A DNA stretch of 64,000 nucleotides from Dictyoglomus turgidum DSM 6724 (GCF_000021645.1 NC_011661.1:280723-344722), one strand, 5' to 3'. Positions 54,782 through 63,427 are shown, counted from the stretch's first letter. Made by a program: numbers and translations. Notes: generated from the sequence alone by a model not told the origin.

Positions 54782-55297
54782 ATGGAAGTTTTTGTAGAAA
54801 GACTTCTTGATAAAGGGTATATTGATGATGAGGAATTCTTTGTCATAGTTACAGAAGTGGATTACAAAGATGAAATCCCACTTCCTAAGGGTATGTTTAA
54901 ATTTCAGCCAGAATTTCTCTTAAATATTATTGAGGATGCAGTGGGACAAAATCCTGATTTGATTCTTAAAGTGTATAGAGCTTTAGAGGAAAAGAACCTA
55001 TATAAATTTAATGCTGTCTTTTATAGAAGTATTAACATTGTGGGTTATGATATTAAAGTCAAAGGTCAAGAATTTTCAGAAGAAGAGGCAAAAAGCTTAG
55101 GGTTAAGTAGTGATCAGCATAATCAGATTACAGGGAAAATAGAGGAATATGTTGAAATTTTGAAAGAAAAGCTCACTGAGTATTTTTTTGAGTTTTATAA
55201 AGAAGAAACCGAGGAATTTGTATTTGGAGAAGAGTATATAATTGATCTTTTAGATGATGAGGATGAAGAGGATGATTCGGAGGATTACAATGAATGA
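54782..55297 (+). CDS. Acidic protein of unknown function, 171 residues
   Basis: ATG 54782 has GAGGTGA at a normal distance. The product begins MEVFVERLLDKGYIDDEEFF and has an alpha/beta pattern and a strongly acidic tail (LLDDEDEEDDSED). I do not recognise the family. It overlaps the end of the convergent SPL-like gene by 13 bases. A TATTATAAG at about 54741 may be the -10. The good RBS and length make it a real gene. Confidence 0.68.
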   Translation: MEVFVERLLDKGYIDDEEFFVIVTEVDYKDEIPLPKGMFKFQPEFLLNIIEDAVGQNPDLILKVYRALEEKNLYKFNAVFYRSINIVGYDIKVKGQEFSEEEAKSLGLSSDQHNQITGKIEEYVEILKEKLTEYFFEFYKEETEEFVFGEEYIIDLLDDEDEEDDSEDYNE

Positions 55298-56130
55298 AAC
55301 TTAGCATGCCCTCTTCCAAAGTATATGTTTATTTTAATATTATACTGTTTAGCTAATTCTAATAAATTTTCTTTTACAAGGGAATAAAAATTATTAAAAT
55401 TTTCCTTATCGAAGAGTATTTCCTTCATTCTTGGAAGAAGGTTAGGATAATGTTGGGACATTAACCTTTCTATCTCGGAAAATGTTCCGCCTCGGGTATT
55501 AAAACTTTCTGTGTAGATTTCTTCTATACCAAGAACTTTAAAGGTTTTTATAAGTTCTTCCGCATCAGAAAAGAATGGCCAAAAAGGTCCCATCATCACA
55601 TATACTTTTATATTTTCCTGTTTTAGTCTTTCTATAGTATATATTCTCCTCTCTATGGAGGGAGAGTTTGGCTCTACAACCCTTTTCCAATCCTCATCAA
55701 GGGTATTCAAAGTTATATTTACATCAATATTTTTAAATTTTTTAATGAGGTCAATGTCTCTTAAGACAAGATCAGATTTTGTTAATATACTAAGAGGATA
55801 AGGATATTCTGAAAGTATTTCAAGGATTTTTCTTGTAATCTCATATTTTTCTTCTAATGGCTGATAAGGGTCAGTTACAGTTCCTATATTTATATTACCG
55901 TTTTTGTATTTTTCTCTCTTTATTTCCTTTTTAAGGACTTCAGGCATATTTACCCTTATATCTACAAACTCTCCCCATCCTTCTGTATGTTTTGTGAATC
56001 TTTTCATAAATCTTGCATAGCAATAAAGACATCCATGAGCACATCCTACATAGGGATTTATTGCCCATCCTCCACTGGGAAATCCACATTTTGATATTGC
56101 AGTTTTGCAAGTTATTTCTTTAATAACCAT
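55285..56130 (-). CDS. Radical SAM protein of the SPL (spore photoproduct lyase-like) group
   Basis: A 281-residue radical SAM enzyme. The iron-sulfur motif is GCAHGCLYCYAR with Cys30, Cys34 and Cys37. AINPYVGC just before it and NIGTVTDPYQPLEEKYEITR are standard for the SplB-like group found widely in bacteria and archaea without spores. The function is unknown; DNA repair is not implied. A second cysteine near residue 15 (AISKCGFPSGG) is typical. It is the last gene of the minus-strand group 55285-58642. Confidence 0.9.
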   Translation of the reverse strand: MVIKEITCKTAISKCGFPSGGWAINPYVGCAHGCLYCYARFMKRFTKHTEGWGEFVDIRVNMPEVLKKEIKREKYKNGNINIGTVTDPYQPLEEKYEITRKILEILSEYPYPLSILTKSDLVLRDIDLIKKFKNIDVNITLNTLDEDWKRVVEPNSPSIERRIYTIERLKQENIKVYVMMGPFWPFFSDAEELIKTFKVLGIEEIYTESFNTRGGTFSEIERLMSQHYPNLLPRMKEILFDKENFNNFYSLVKENLLELAKQYNIKINIYFGRGHAKFHSL

Positions 56131-56178
56131 TTATTCCCCTTCCCTCATGGTTCTATTATATCAGAGGTTAGCATTCTT

Positions 56179-57015
56179 TTAAAAGCATAGAAAACTGATC
56201 TTTTTCAAAATCTCTTCATAATGCTCCATATCATCCATATGGTAAAGCTCTAAAACATAGTTCCTTAAAACAGAATAAAGAGGTCTTGGAGCTGGTTGGT
56301 TAAAGTTTTCAGAGGTGAGCTTGATTATCTTATCTTTAGGTAAGTTAAAAATTTCGGCTACTTTCCAGGCGAAATCATACCTTGTGATAATTCCCTTATT
56401 TACAATGTGATATGTGCCATATAATTTTGTAAAAGAGAGTTCTTTTACCTTTCTTACTAAATCGCCAGCATAGGTGCAGGAGGCAAAATGGTAGTTTGAT
56501 AAATAAATCTCTTTCCCTTCTTTTAAGCTCCGATAGATTTGAGTAAAAGCATTGTTTCCATATTCTCCAAATACGTAAGAAGTCCTTATAATAAAATATT
56601 TTTCACAAAATTCTTTTACAAAAAGTTCTCCTTGTAGTTTTGTTCTTCCATAAACGTTTATAGGATTAGGAGTATCAAATTCTGTATATGGCGAGTTCTT
56701 ATCTCCTGAAAATACATAATCGGTACTTATGTAAATTAAGGGTATATCAAGAATAGAGCAAGCTATAGCAATATGCTTTGTACCCAGTGCATTTACTTTC
56801 CAAGCTAAATCTGGATCCCTCTCACATATGTCAGGAGATCTTATAGCTGCAGGGTGAATCACTAAATCAGGCTTAAGTTCTATTATTTTTTCTATGGTAT
56901 TTTTATCTTCTATGTTTATATCTTTATGGGTCAAAGGGATCACATCATGATCTTGAAATTCCTTTACAAAATATTGTCCTAAAAAACCTCCTGCACCTGT
57001 AATTAATACTTTCAT
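56179..57015 (-). CDS. dTDP-4-dehydrorhamnose reductase-like (RmlD family) SDR
   Basis: A 278-residue extended-SDR protein. The Rossmann motif is TGAGGFLGQYF, followed by STDYVFSG and the catalytic YxxxK in VYGRTKLQGE. The shape is that of RmlD, which reduces dTDP-4-keto-rhamnose, but no other rhamnose genes are near, so another nucleotide sugar or aldehyde is possible. It starts one base after the stop of the fucose-isomerase-like gene, so the two are translated together. Confidence 0.85.
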   Translation of the reverse strand: MKVLITGAGGFLGQYFVKEFQDHDVIPLTHKDINIEDKNTIEKIIELKPDLVIHPAAIRSPDICERDPDLAWKVNALGTKHIAIACSILDIPLIYISTDYVFSGDKNSPYTEFDTPNPINVYGRTKLQGELFVKEFCEKYFIIRTSYVFGEYGNNAFTQIYRSLKEGKEIYLSNYHFASCTYAGDLVRKVKELSFTKLYGTYHIVNKGIITRYDFAWKVAEIFNLPKDKIIKLTSENFNQPAPRPLYSVLRNYVLELYHMDDMEHYEEILKKISFLCF

Positions 57016-57016
57016 A

Positions 57017-58132
57017 TTAAATTCTTTCCCATCCTATCTTTTCTAAGCTTTTTATTTTCTCCTCCTCGTCCCCTAATAGGATTATGAAATGGTTTCCTAT
57101 AGGATTTTGTAAGAAAGAATCATCTTTTATCTTTGCTGTAATTTGAGTTCTACACATGTTTTCTTCAAAGGGCTTTTTAACTACCTCTCCTGTAAATAGT
57201 GTAAATTTTTTGTTTCTTCCTATTCTCAGGATGGTAATCTTTTCAGAATTTATGTATCCTTCTATGCCTACACTACTTAAGGTTTCAAAGTGAGTATTTA
57301 GGTTGAAATACTCTGGAATATTAATTGCTATGGTACAATGGGCAAAGGTATATTCGTTATTTTCTATTCTGGCAAGGTTTGCCATGAAAGGAGTTTTATT
57401 GGTTAGCTTGTAAGCAAAAAGCATGGTAGCAAGGGCTTCTGTATCTCCTTCGCAACTTGCAATAATTCCTTCAGCATTTAAGAGAGATAGGGCAAGGCAT
57501 CCTGTAATTTTTAAATTTATAGCCAAGTCAAAACACCTTACTGTGATAGCATAAAGATTATATTTATCTATGATTTTCTTTAAAGAGGTATAAACTTTTG
57601 TTGCTTTTAAAAGTTCTTCTTTTGATATTTTTTTATCCTTTGAAAGTTCCCATATTTTATCGGAAAGGGTAGGATCCTCTTTAAGATTTTCTTCTACTTC
57701 TTTTAATGATATTTCCACGGGTTCTAATCCGAGCTCTTTTAATACATCATAATTTCCGCTTTTTATTAACCAATCGCTGGGCTTTCCTATAATCCCTACT
57801 TTTTTATTTTTTAACTCATCCATGACTCTTAATACATTCATTATGTTTTCGTCAGGTTTTGTGATTAAAATGGTCTTTATACCTTTTTCCTTGGCATAGG
57901 CTTGAACTTCTAAGCTTGCAGCAAGACCATTTGCTATGCCAAAGGGTATGATAAAAAGTCCATCTTTTAAATATTTCAAGGCTTCTTCTTCAGTTCCTCC
58001 AGTAAGAAGAATTATGGCATCAGGATCTTCACTCTCCTCTAAATTTAAATATCTTCCTAAATATTCTTTTGCTTCTTTAAGTTTTTCATCTACTTTATAC
58101 GCTATGGGACTTAAAAGAAATTTTACTTTCAT
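57017..58132 (-). CDS. L-fucose/arabinose isomerase-like protein
   Basis: A 371-residue protein. Residues 170-350 match the C-terminal part of the L-fucose isomerase fold: YAITVRCFDL, GCLALSLLNAEGIIASCEGD with likely metal ligands, and FAHCTIA. The N-terminal part is a Rossmann-like domain (IILLTGGTEEEALKYL). Full FucI is about 590 residues, so this is the shorter relative widespread in anaerobes. It may isomerise a sugar, possibly fucose from the nearby GH29 (inference). Four bases separate it from the upstream flavodoxin gene. Confidence 0.78.
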   Translation of the reverse strand: MKVKFLLSPIAYKVDEKLKEAKEYLGRYLNLEESEDPDAIILLTGGTEEEALKYLKDGLFIIPFGIANGLAASLEVQAYAKEKGIKTILITKPDENIMNVLRVMDELKNKKVGIIGKPSDWLIKSGNYDVLKELGLEPVEISLKEVEENLKEDPTLSDKIWELSKDKKISKEELLKATKVYTSLKKIIDKYNLYAITVRCFDLAINLKITGCLALSLLNAEGIIASCEGDTEALATMLFAYKLTNKTPFMANLARIENNEYTFAHCTIAINIPEYFNLNTHFETLSSVGIEGYINSEKITILRIGRNKKFTLFTGEVVKKPFEENMCRTQITAKIKDDSFLQNPIGNHFIILLGDEEEKIKSLEKIGWERI

Positions 58133-58135
58133 AGT

Positions 58136-58642
58136 TTATTCTCCTTTACAGAATTTTTTAACATATTCTGCCATTTGTCTTCCAAGCATTCTACATGCTT
58201 TTTGTTCTGCCTCCTTGGGATATCCCACAGAGACTGCCCCATAATGGGCAGTAACTCCTGGTGCAGAATAATCAGGAAGTCCAAAAACTAAATAACCATA
58301 ATTCATAAGGACGGTTAATATAGAATATAAAGTGGCTTCATTTCCACCTCCTAGGCCTCCTGAAGATGAAAAAGCAGCCCCAATTTTTCCCTTTACCTTA
58401 CCCCAGGCAACACTAACACTCTCGTCAAAAAACTTTTTCAGTTTCCAAGTAAGGGTACCACAATATGCAGGAGATCCTACAATAATGCCATCAAAGTTTA
58501 AAAGATCTTCAGGAATAGCATCATCTACATGTTTTATTACCACCTCTACCCCTTCTACTTCTTGTACACCTTTTGCTACCTCTTCTGCCATCTTTTTTGT
58601 ATTCCCTGTTGCACTGTCGTATAAAATTAGCACCTTTGCCAT
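58136..58642 (-). CDS. Flavodoxin/WrbA-like FMN protein
   Basis: A 168-residue protein from ATG 58642, chosen for AAGGGAGGG eight bases upstream; an earlier start at 58663 is in frame but has no RBS. The FMN loop is YDSATGNTKKMAEEV. GIIVGSPAYCGTLTWKLKKFFDE and AAFSSSGGLGGGNEATL are like flavodoxin/WrbA proteins. It probably carries electrons or reduces quinones. It is the first gene of the minus-strand group with the isomerase-like and RmlD-like genes. Confidence 0.87.
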   Translation of the reverse strand: MAKVLILYDSATGNTKKMAEEVAKGVQEVEGVEVVIKHVDDAIPEDLLNFDGIIVGSPAYCGTLTWKLKKFFDESVSVAWGKVKGKIGAAFSSSGGLGGGNEATLYSILTVLMNYGYLVFGLPDYSAPGVTAHYGAVSVGYPKEAEQKACRMLGRQMAEYVKKFCKGE

Positions 58643-58760
58643 GAAATCCCTCCCTTTTTGCATTTTGTCAGCTTAATATACTTTATTCTATCTTGAAAAG
58701 TTAGCAAGGACAATAGTTTAAATTCTACATAAGACGAAAAGCTCACTACTAATAATTCCT

Positions 58761-58973
58761 GAGTGTGGAAATCCAAGCATAGAGGTATATTATGAAACTG
58801 TAAAAAATTTAGCTATAAAAGATTTTGTTCCTGAGACTAAATGGTTTCTATGCACAAATCCAATCTGTAGAGTAGTATATTTTTCAGATAAAGATATTAT
58901 TAATAAAGAGAATAAAGAAAATATTCCAGTATGCTACTTTGTAGGTATAACATATAAAGAATTATCTTGGTAA
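58761..58973 (+). pseudogene. CopZ-N/BFD-like zinc-binding domain remnant
   Basis: The frame 58761-58973 reads ECGNPSIEVYYETVKNLA, then WFLCTNPICRVVYFSDKD and VCYFVGITYKEL. This resembles the N-terminal cysteine-rich domain of CopZ-type [2Fe-2S]/zinc proteins. No start codon with RBS precedes it, the first Cys of the CPxCG motif is replaced by Ile (IPECG), and a TAA ends it before any further domain. A gene fragment is the likely reading. Confidence 0.6.
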
Positions 58974-59217
58974 AACCAATAGTGGTATGTGTAGATATAA
59001 AAATCCCACGGAAAGGTGTTGTGCTAAGAGACTACTTTGATACAAATATAGAAACCCTTGCAAGGGTTTACGCAATTTTAATTTTTATTTTATCTCACAT
59101 AAGAATCCTTTTCTTTGCTTATTTGAAATTTTTGGAACACTCTTCCCTTTCTCTTAAAAATCCTTTAAATCCCACATAGTTCAGATCAAACTTGTCCATC
59201 TCTTTGCCCTCCTATTC
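58974..59217. other. Intergenic region with an 18-bp palindrome and a possible 26-codon ORF
   Basis: AAACCCTTGCAAGGGTTT (59052-59069) is a perfect palindrome and could be an operator or cruciform. On the minus strand, ATG 59199 with AGGAGGG upstream opens 26 codons (MDKFDLNYVGFKGFLRERE and so on) to TAA 59119. This may be the start of a lost gene. I see nothing else. Confidence 0.4.
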
Positions 59218-59751
59218 TTATTCCTTAAAAGTTTCATACAGTCTACCAATAGAATGAACTATATAACCTCTTACTTCTTCCCCTAAAGCCCATTCCTCAA
59301 TAACTACATATCCCAGTCCTCCAGATGCATGCACTACTTTGAAATGTCCCTCTATAGTTGGTTCAATAAATAGCCCACAATGACATACTATCCCATCTTT
59401 ATTTCTTACAAAAACAATGTCGCCTGCTCTTGCTTGTTCGAGGGGGATAGGAATTGTGTTTTCTGAAAAGAGCGCTTCTACAGTTGCATCGTTATAAATT
59501 TTTCCTTGATTTTTGAATAAAAGATTAGGACATACTTGCTGGTAGCCCCATACAACTAACCCTGAACAATCAAATCCTATGTCAGGACTTTGAGCTCCTA
59601 AAACATAAGGTTTCCCAACTTGACTTATTGCATACTCTACTGCTTTTTGCCCTTCTTCAGGCGTAATTTCCCTTGTGTAATATGAAATGCTACATCCTGA
59701 ACCCCAAATTAAGCTAAGACAAAATAACATAATCAGGAACTTTATTTTCAT
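59218..59751 (-). CDS. NlpC/P60 peptidoglycan endopeptidase, lipoprotein
   Basis: A 177-residue protein. The signal has a lipobox (WGSGC) with the lipid-bearing Cys near residue 20. The NlpC/P60 domain shows PYVLGAQSPDIGFDCSGLV, with catalytic Cys62, then RAGDIVFVRN, the His in CHCGLFI, and VVHASGG. Family members cut peptide bonds in peptidoglycan. The protein would act in the envelope. It stands alone between two intergenic regions. Confidence 0.9.
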   Translation of the reverse strand: MKIKFLIMLFCLSLIWGSGCSISYYTREITPEEGQKAVEYAISQVGKPYVLGAQSPDIGFDCSGLVVWGYQQVCPNLLFKNQGKIYNDATVEALFSENTIPIPLEQARAGDIVFVRNKDGIVCHCGLFIEPTIEGHFKVVHASGGLGYVVIEEWALGEEVRGYIVHSIGRLYETFKE

Positions 59752-59921
59752 CTTCTATCACTTCTCCTGTTTAAATCCCCCTTTATATTTTCTTTTTATT
59801 TTAACTCTAAAACTATCTCTTAGCGTATGCTTTTATCATATAGAGGGGTTAGGTCAACTTCTGGCCCTCAAATTTTTAAGGCAAAAATTTTTTAGGAAGG
59901 GTATTATTAGAAGTTTAATTG

Positions 59922-60341
59922 TTATCTTGAGTAATAAGTGAAAGCGTAACTATAAGTTGGGTTTTCTGATTTGTAATAAATTTGGTGATAATTATTGCTT
60001 AATTCAATCCAATCCCAGATATCGTCCCAGTTGGTGTAATAAGGTTGCCACTGTATAACTTTGTAGGGTTGATTGTTATAGGGGCATATTAGAGGTTCTG
60101 GAAAATACTGAGGATTATATAATACATAAGTAGAAAAAGACCAAGCATCAATGGGATATTGTTTGTTTTTTAAGTAGTACATCTCTAAAGCTTCTTTTAC
60201 AAGTCTCATATTATAGAGGTGAGCATTTCTTTTGGCTTGATTTATAGTTTCAAAATATAGAGGTATAGCAATGGCTATTAATATGGTTAATATGCCTATA
60301 ACTACTAAAAGCTCTAATAATGAAAAACCCCTTCTACCCAT
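59922..60341 (-). CDS. Type IV pilin-like protein (PulG/GspG family)
   Basis: A 139-residue protein from ATG 60341 (an in-frame TTG at 60347 is possible). The type III signal sequence RRGFSLLELLVVIGILTILI is cut by prepilin peptidase between Gly and Phe, and Glu5 of the mature protein is kept. The rest is a Tyr/Trp/Asn-rich globular head with a Cys (LICPYNNQPY). Such proteins build type IV pili or type II-like secretion pseudopili. No other pilus genes are nearby. Confidence 0.88.
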   Translation of the reverse strand: MGRRGFSLLELLVVIGILTILIAIAIPLYFETINQAKRNAHLYNMRLVKEALEMYYLKNKQYPIDAWSFSTYVLYNPQYFPEPLICPYNNQPYKVIQWQPYYTNWDDIWDWIELSNNYHQIYYKSENPTYSYAFTYYSR

Positions 60342-60377
60342 ATCCAATTATTAAATTTATATTAATTTTTAATCTAT

Positions 60378-60399
60378 TTGAATTATATCATAGTATAAT
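60378..60399. promoter_or_regulatory. Divergent -10 elements between pilin and alcohol dehydrogenase genes
   Basis: TATAAT occurs on the plus strand at 60394-60399 and on the minus strand at 60382-60387. Both -35 elements are poor. They serve the alcohol dehydrogenase (plus) and the pilin (minus). Confidence 0.5.
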
Positions 60400-60444
60400 T
60401 AAATATAAAATAACTTCTAAGATTATTTATTAAGAGGTGGAAAA

Positions 60445-61635
60445 ATGAAGGAAAATTTGAATTTTCCATATTTTATGCCAACTAAAATATGGTTTGGACC
60501 TGGAAGCTTAGAAAAGTTAAGGGAAGAGAAACTTCCTGGAAAAAAAGCACTTATAGTTATCTCTGCTGGAGGTTCAATGAAAAAACTTGGTTATCTTGAT
60601 AGGCTTATAGATATCTTAAAAAGTAGAAGGGTTGAATATGTTGTTTTTGACAAAATTCTTCCTAATCCTATTAAGAAGCATGTAATGGAGGGAGCCCAGA
60701 TTGCAAGAGAAGAAGAGTGTGACTTTGTTATTGGGCTTGGTGGAGGAAGCAGTATTGATTCAGCAAAAAGTATCGCATTAATGGTAAAAAATGATGGAGA
60801 TTATTGGGATTATATTGTAGGAGGCACAGGAAAAGGTAAAAAACCTGAGAAAGGTGCGCTACCAATTGTAGCTATAACTACCACAGCAGGGACAGGAACG
60901 GAAGCAGATCCTTGGACTGTAATAACCAATGAGGAAACTAATGAAAAGATTGGATATGGAAATGAGTATACTTTTCCCACTTTATCCATTGTAGATCCAG
61001 AACTTATGTTAAGTGTTCCTCCTCATCTTACTGCCTATCAAGGATTTGATGCCTTTTTCCATGCAGTAGAGGGATATATTGCAAATATTGCTAATCCTGT
61101 AAGTGATCTTTATGCTTTAAAAAGTGTAGAGTTAATTGCTAAATATTTGCCAATTTGTGTTAAAAATGGTAATGATCTTATTGCGAGAACTTATGTGGCT
61201 CTTGCCAATACTCTTTCAGGATTTGTTGAGAGTACATCAAGCTGTACTTCGGAACATTCCATGGAGCATGCTCTTTCTGCTTTTCATCCAGAACTTCCCC
61301 ATGGAGCTGGTTTGATTATGCTTTCTGAGGCTTACCATACATTTTTTGCTTCTAAGATTCCTGATAGATATATTCAACTTGCTAAAGTAATGGGATTAGA
61401 CGTAGATTCTCTCCCTGAAGAAGAAAAACCTTATGCTTTTATTAAAGCATTGAAGAAGCTACAAGAAGAGTGTGGAGTAGCAAATTTAAGGATGTCTGAT
61501 TATGGTATAAAAGAAGATGAGATTGAAAAATTAGCTCAAAATGCTATAGAGACTATGGGAGGACTTTTTGAAATGGATAGATATAAACTAAGTTTTGATG
61601 AGGTAGTGGAAATATTGAGAAAAGCATATAAGTAA
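60445..61635 (+). CDS. Iron-containing alcohol dehydrogenase
   Basis: A 396-residue group III alcohol dehydrogenase. The NAD(P) motif GLGGGSSIDSAKSIAL and the TTAGTGTEADPWTVI block are standard. The iron ligands are in FDAFFHAVEGYI and EHSMEHALSAFHPELPHGAG. Members reduce aldehydes made in fermentation, including butanal and lactaldehyde, so this may serve alcohol production or fucose breakdown. AGAGGTGG stands before ATG, and a strong terminator follows. Confidence 0.93.
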   Translation: MKENLNFPYFMPTKIWFGPGSLEKLREEKLPGKKALIVISAGGSMKKLGYLDRLIDILKSRRVEYVVFDKILPNPIKKHVMEGAQIAREEECDFVIGLGGGSSIDSAKSIALMVKNDGDYWDYIVGGTGKGKKPEKGALPIVAITTTAGTGTEADPWTVITNEETNEKIGYGNEYTFPTLSIVDPELMLSVPPHLTAYQGFDAFFHAVEGYIANIANPVSDLYALKSVELIAKYLPICVKNGNDLIARTYVALANTLSGFVESTSSCTSEHSMEHALSAFHPELPHGAGLIMLSEAYHTFFASKIPDRYIQLAKVMGLDVDSLPEEEKPYAFIKALKKLQEECGVANLRMSDYGIKEDEIEKLAQNAIETMGGLFEMDRYKLSFDEVVEILRKAYK

Positions 61636-61648
61636 ATTGTGGTTTGTG

Positions 61649-61678
61649 GGCTCTCTCCAAAAGGAGAGAGCCTTTTTT
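61649..61678 (+). terminator. Intrinsic terminator after the alcohol dehydrogenase gene
   Basis: GGCTCTCTCC, loop AAAA, GGAGAGAGCC, then TTTTTT. Confidence 0.94.
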
Positions 61679-61680
61679 AT

Positions 61681-61691
61681 TTATGGTATAA
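61681..61691 (+). promoter_or_regulatory. Extended -10 promoter of the first GT2 gene
   Basis: TTATGGTATAAT with the extended TGG element ends at 61691, nine bases before ATG 61701. This should give a leaderless message. It overlaps the T-tract of the upstream terminator. The second GT2 gene has the same sequence at the same place. Confidence 0.7.
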
Positions 61692-61700
61692 TACTTTAAA

Positions 61701-62741
61701 ATGAGAGGGGTATTGTATTTTTTATCCTGGCTAATAGGGTGGGTATACTACAAGAGTCTGAGATTTCTCAAGAAAGAAGGGGAAATTTCAGGGGAATATA
61801 AAGTTTCGGTGATAATACCAGCGAGGAATGAAGAGAAGAATTTAGATAAGCTTCTATATTTACTACAAAAGCAAACCTATAAACCCTATGAAGTGATAGT
61901 AGTGAATGACAATTCCGAAGATAATACGGAAGAAGTAGCAAAAAGGTACGGAGTGAAAGTAGTGTCTTTATATGAAGATCCACCAGAAGGTTGGGTAGGG
62001 AAGAACTGGGCAATATGGAATGGATATCTGGAGTCAAGGGGAGAGATTTTATTATTTTTAGATGCAGATGTAGAGCCGAGGGAAGAATTTATAGAGGTAA
62101 TGTTGAGTAATTATGAGAAATACGGTGGGTTAATTTCCTGTTGGCCATATCAGAGATTTGAAAAATTTTATGAGCATTTGAACTTTATTTTTAACATTGG
62201 CGCTGTTATTACTATGTGTGCCATTAAAAAAGAGGGAGCCTTTGGTCCCTCTATGATGATTTCAAGGGAGTATTATGAGAAGGTAGGGGGACATAAGGAA
62301 GTTAGGGACAAAGTGGTGGAAGATCTTCATTTTGGGAACCTTTGCATAAAGAAAGGGGTTCCAGTAAACAATTTTTTAGGCGGGGAATATATAAAATTCA
62401 GAATGTATCCTAAGGGGTTGAGAGATCTTATTGAAGGTTTTTCCAAAAATTCTTCTCAGGGAGTAGTCTCTTTAAGTTTTACCAAGTTTTTATATCTTTT
62501 GATGTGGTTTTATGGAGTTTTTGGAAGTTTTGCTTTTGAAAATCTCATAAATCTTTGCTATCTTTTATTCTCTTTTCAGCTATATATAATCTCTCGTAGA
62601 TTAGGAGATTACAGTATTATAGATTCTATAATATATCCTATTCATTTTATGTTTTTTATAACAGTTTTGTTATATTCTACTTTTAAGACTTTTCTATTTA
62701 AATCAGTATCGTGGAAGGGGAGAAAAATAAATGTGGGATAA
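61701..62741 (+). CDS. Membrane glycosyltransferase family 2 (CrtQ-like), copy 1
   Basis: A 346-residue GT-A fold protein. A hydrophobic N-terminal helix (residues 1-20) precedes the catalytic domain: VIIPARNEEKNL, VVNDNSEDNTEE, the metal-binding FLDADVEP, GAFGPSMMISREYYEKVGGH, and the base motif VVEDLHFG. Two or three more helices lie after residue 255. The pattern is that of polyisoprenoid or carotenoid-lipid glycosyltransferases. Residues 10-161 are encoded by a block identical with copy 2. No RBS precedes the ATG. It overlaps the PlsY-like gene by 11 bases. Confidence 0.85.
   Translation: MRGVLYFLSWLIGWVYYKSLRFLKKEGEISGEYKVSVIIPARNEEKNLDKLLYLLQKQTYKPYEVIVVNDNSEDNTEEVAKRYGVKVVSLYEDPPEGWVGKNWAIWNGYLESRGEILLFLDADVEPREEFIEVMLSNYEKYGGLISCWPYQRFEKFYEHLNFIFNIGAVITMCAIKKEGAFGPSMMISREYYEKVGGHKEVRDKVVEDLHFGNLCIKKGVPVNNFLGGEYIKFRMYPKGLRDLIEGFSKNSSQGVVSLSFTKFLYLLMWFYGVFGSFAFENLINLCYLLFSFQLYIISRRLGDYSIIDSIIYPIHFMFFITVLLYSTFKTFLFKSVSWKGRKINVG
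61728..62185 (+). repeat. 458-bp direct repeat, copy 1
   Basis: This block is identical base for base with 63474-63931, as far as read by eye, at an offset of 1746. It lies inside the GT2 gene. Both ends fall within the coding sequence, and the flanking coding parts differ. Confidence 0.93.
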
Positions 62742-63330
62742 AATTCTAATTATCCTTCTCCAATTTCTCTCAGGTTCAGTTATGTACTCTTATTTTATTG
62801 CAAAACTTTTGAATATAGATTTAAGAAAGGTGAGGGATGGAAATCCAGGAGCCTATAATTTATGGATTTCTACTAACTGGAAGATAGGTTTGATTGGGGC
62901 ACTTCTTGATTATTTGAAAGGTATTTATCCCCTTCTTTGGTTTGTAAGGTATAAAGATATAAAAGATAAATGGCTTATTACTATTTCTGCCCTTGCTGGA
63001 ATATTCGGACATGTGTTTTCTCCTTTTATGGAGGGAAAAGGAGGAAAAGGAGTTGCGGTTTCCTTTGGAGCCTGGACGGTAGTTACAGGGCTTGAAGGAC
63101 CTTTATTTTTAGGTCTCTCCATGTTTATATTCAACCTTGCTAAAATGCGAGGTGCAACGCCAGAGGAGGATGCCTTAAAGGTCTTTTATGGATTTTTGTG
63201 TTTAGTGCCTTACGTGATTTATAAAGTTTTTACTGGACACCTCTATATACTTATTCTTTATCTTGGAAATTTTGGAATAATAGCATATTCTCATAGGAAT
63301 GAGCTTTTAAAGGTTTTTGCAAATGCATAA
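62731..63330 (+). CDS. plsY: PlsY-like glycerol-3-phosphate acyltransferase, divergent
   Basis: A 199-residue membrane protein with five or six helices. PlsY motifs are visible: SGSVMYSYFIAK (for GSxPxxxxxxK), DGNPGAYNLW (for GNPGATN), and GHVFSPFMEGKGGKGVAVSFG. The usual Pro of motif 1 is replaced, and Thr of motif 2 is Tyr. PlsY moves an acyl group from acyl-phosphate to glycerol-3-phosphate. The altered residues and the GT2 partner suggest a different acceptor, such as a sugar-lipid (inference). The 11-base overlap with the GT2 gene shows co-expression. Confidence 0.8.
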   Translation: MWDKILIILLQFLSGSVMYSYFIAKLLNIDLRKVRDGNPGAYNLWISTNWKIGLIGALLDYLKGIYPLLWFVRYKDIKDKWLITISALAGIFGHVFSPFMEGKGGKGVAVSFGAWTVVTGLEGPLFLGLSMFIFNLAKMRGATPEEDALKVFYGFLCLVPYVIYKVFTGHLYILILYLGNFGIIAYSHRNELLKVFANA

Positions 63331-63427
63331 AGAAGGCAAGTTTTGTAGTTTTGGTTATTCCTGTTTAATTTTAAGAGATATATATTTGAGGAGAGTTTAA
63401 GGATATATGTGGATTTATAATTGACTT

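Noticed and set aside
58967-59179. Plus-strand ORF of 70 codons after the CopZ-like fragment
   Set aside because: No RBS, hydrophobic low-complexity second half, and it spans the palindrome; probably chance continuation.
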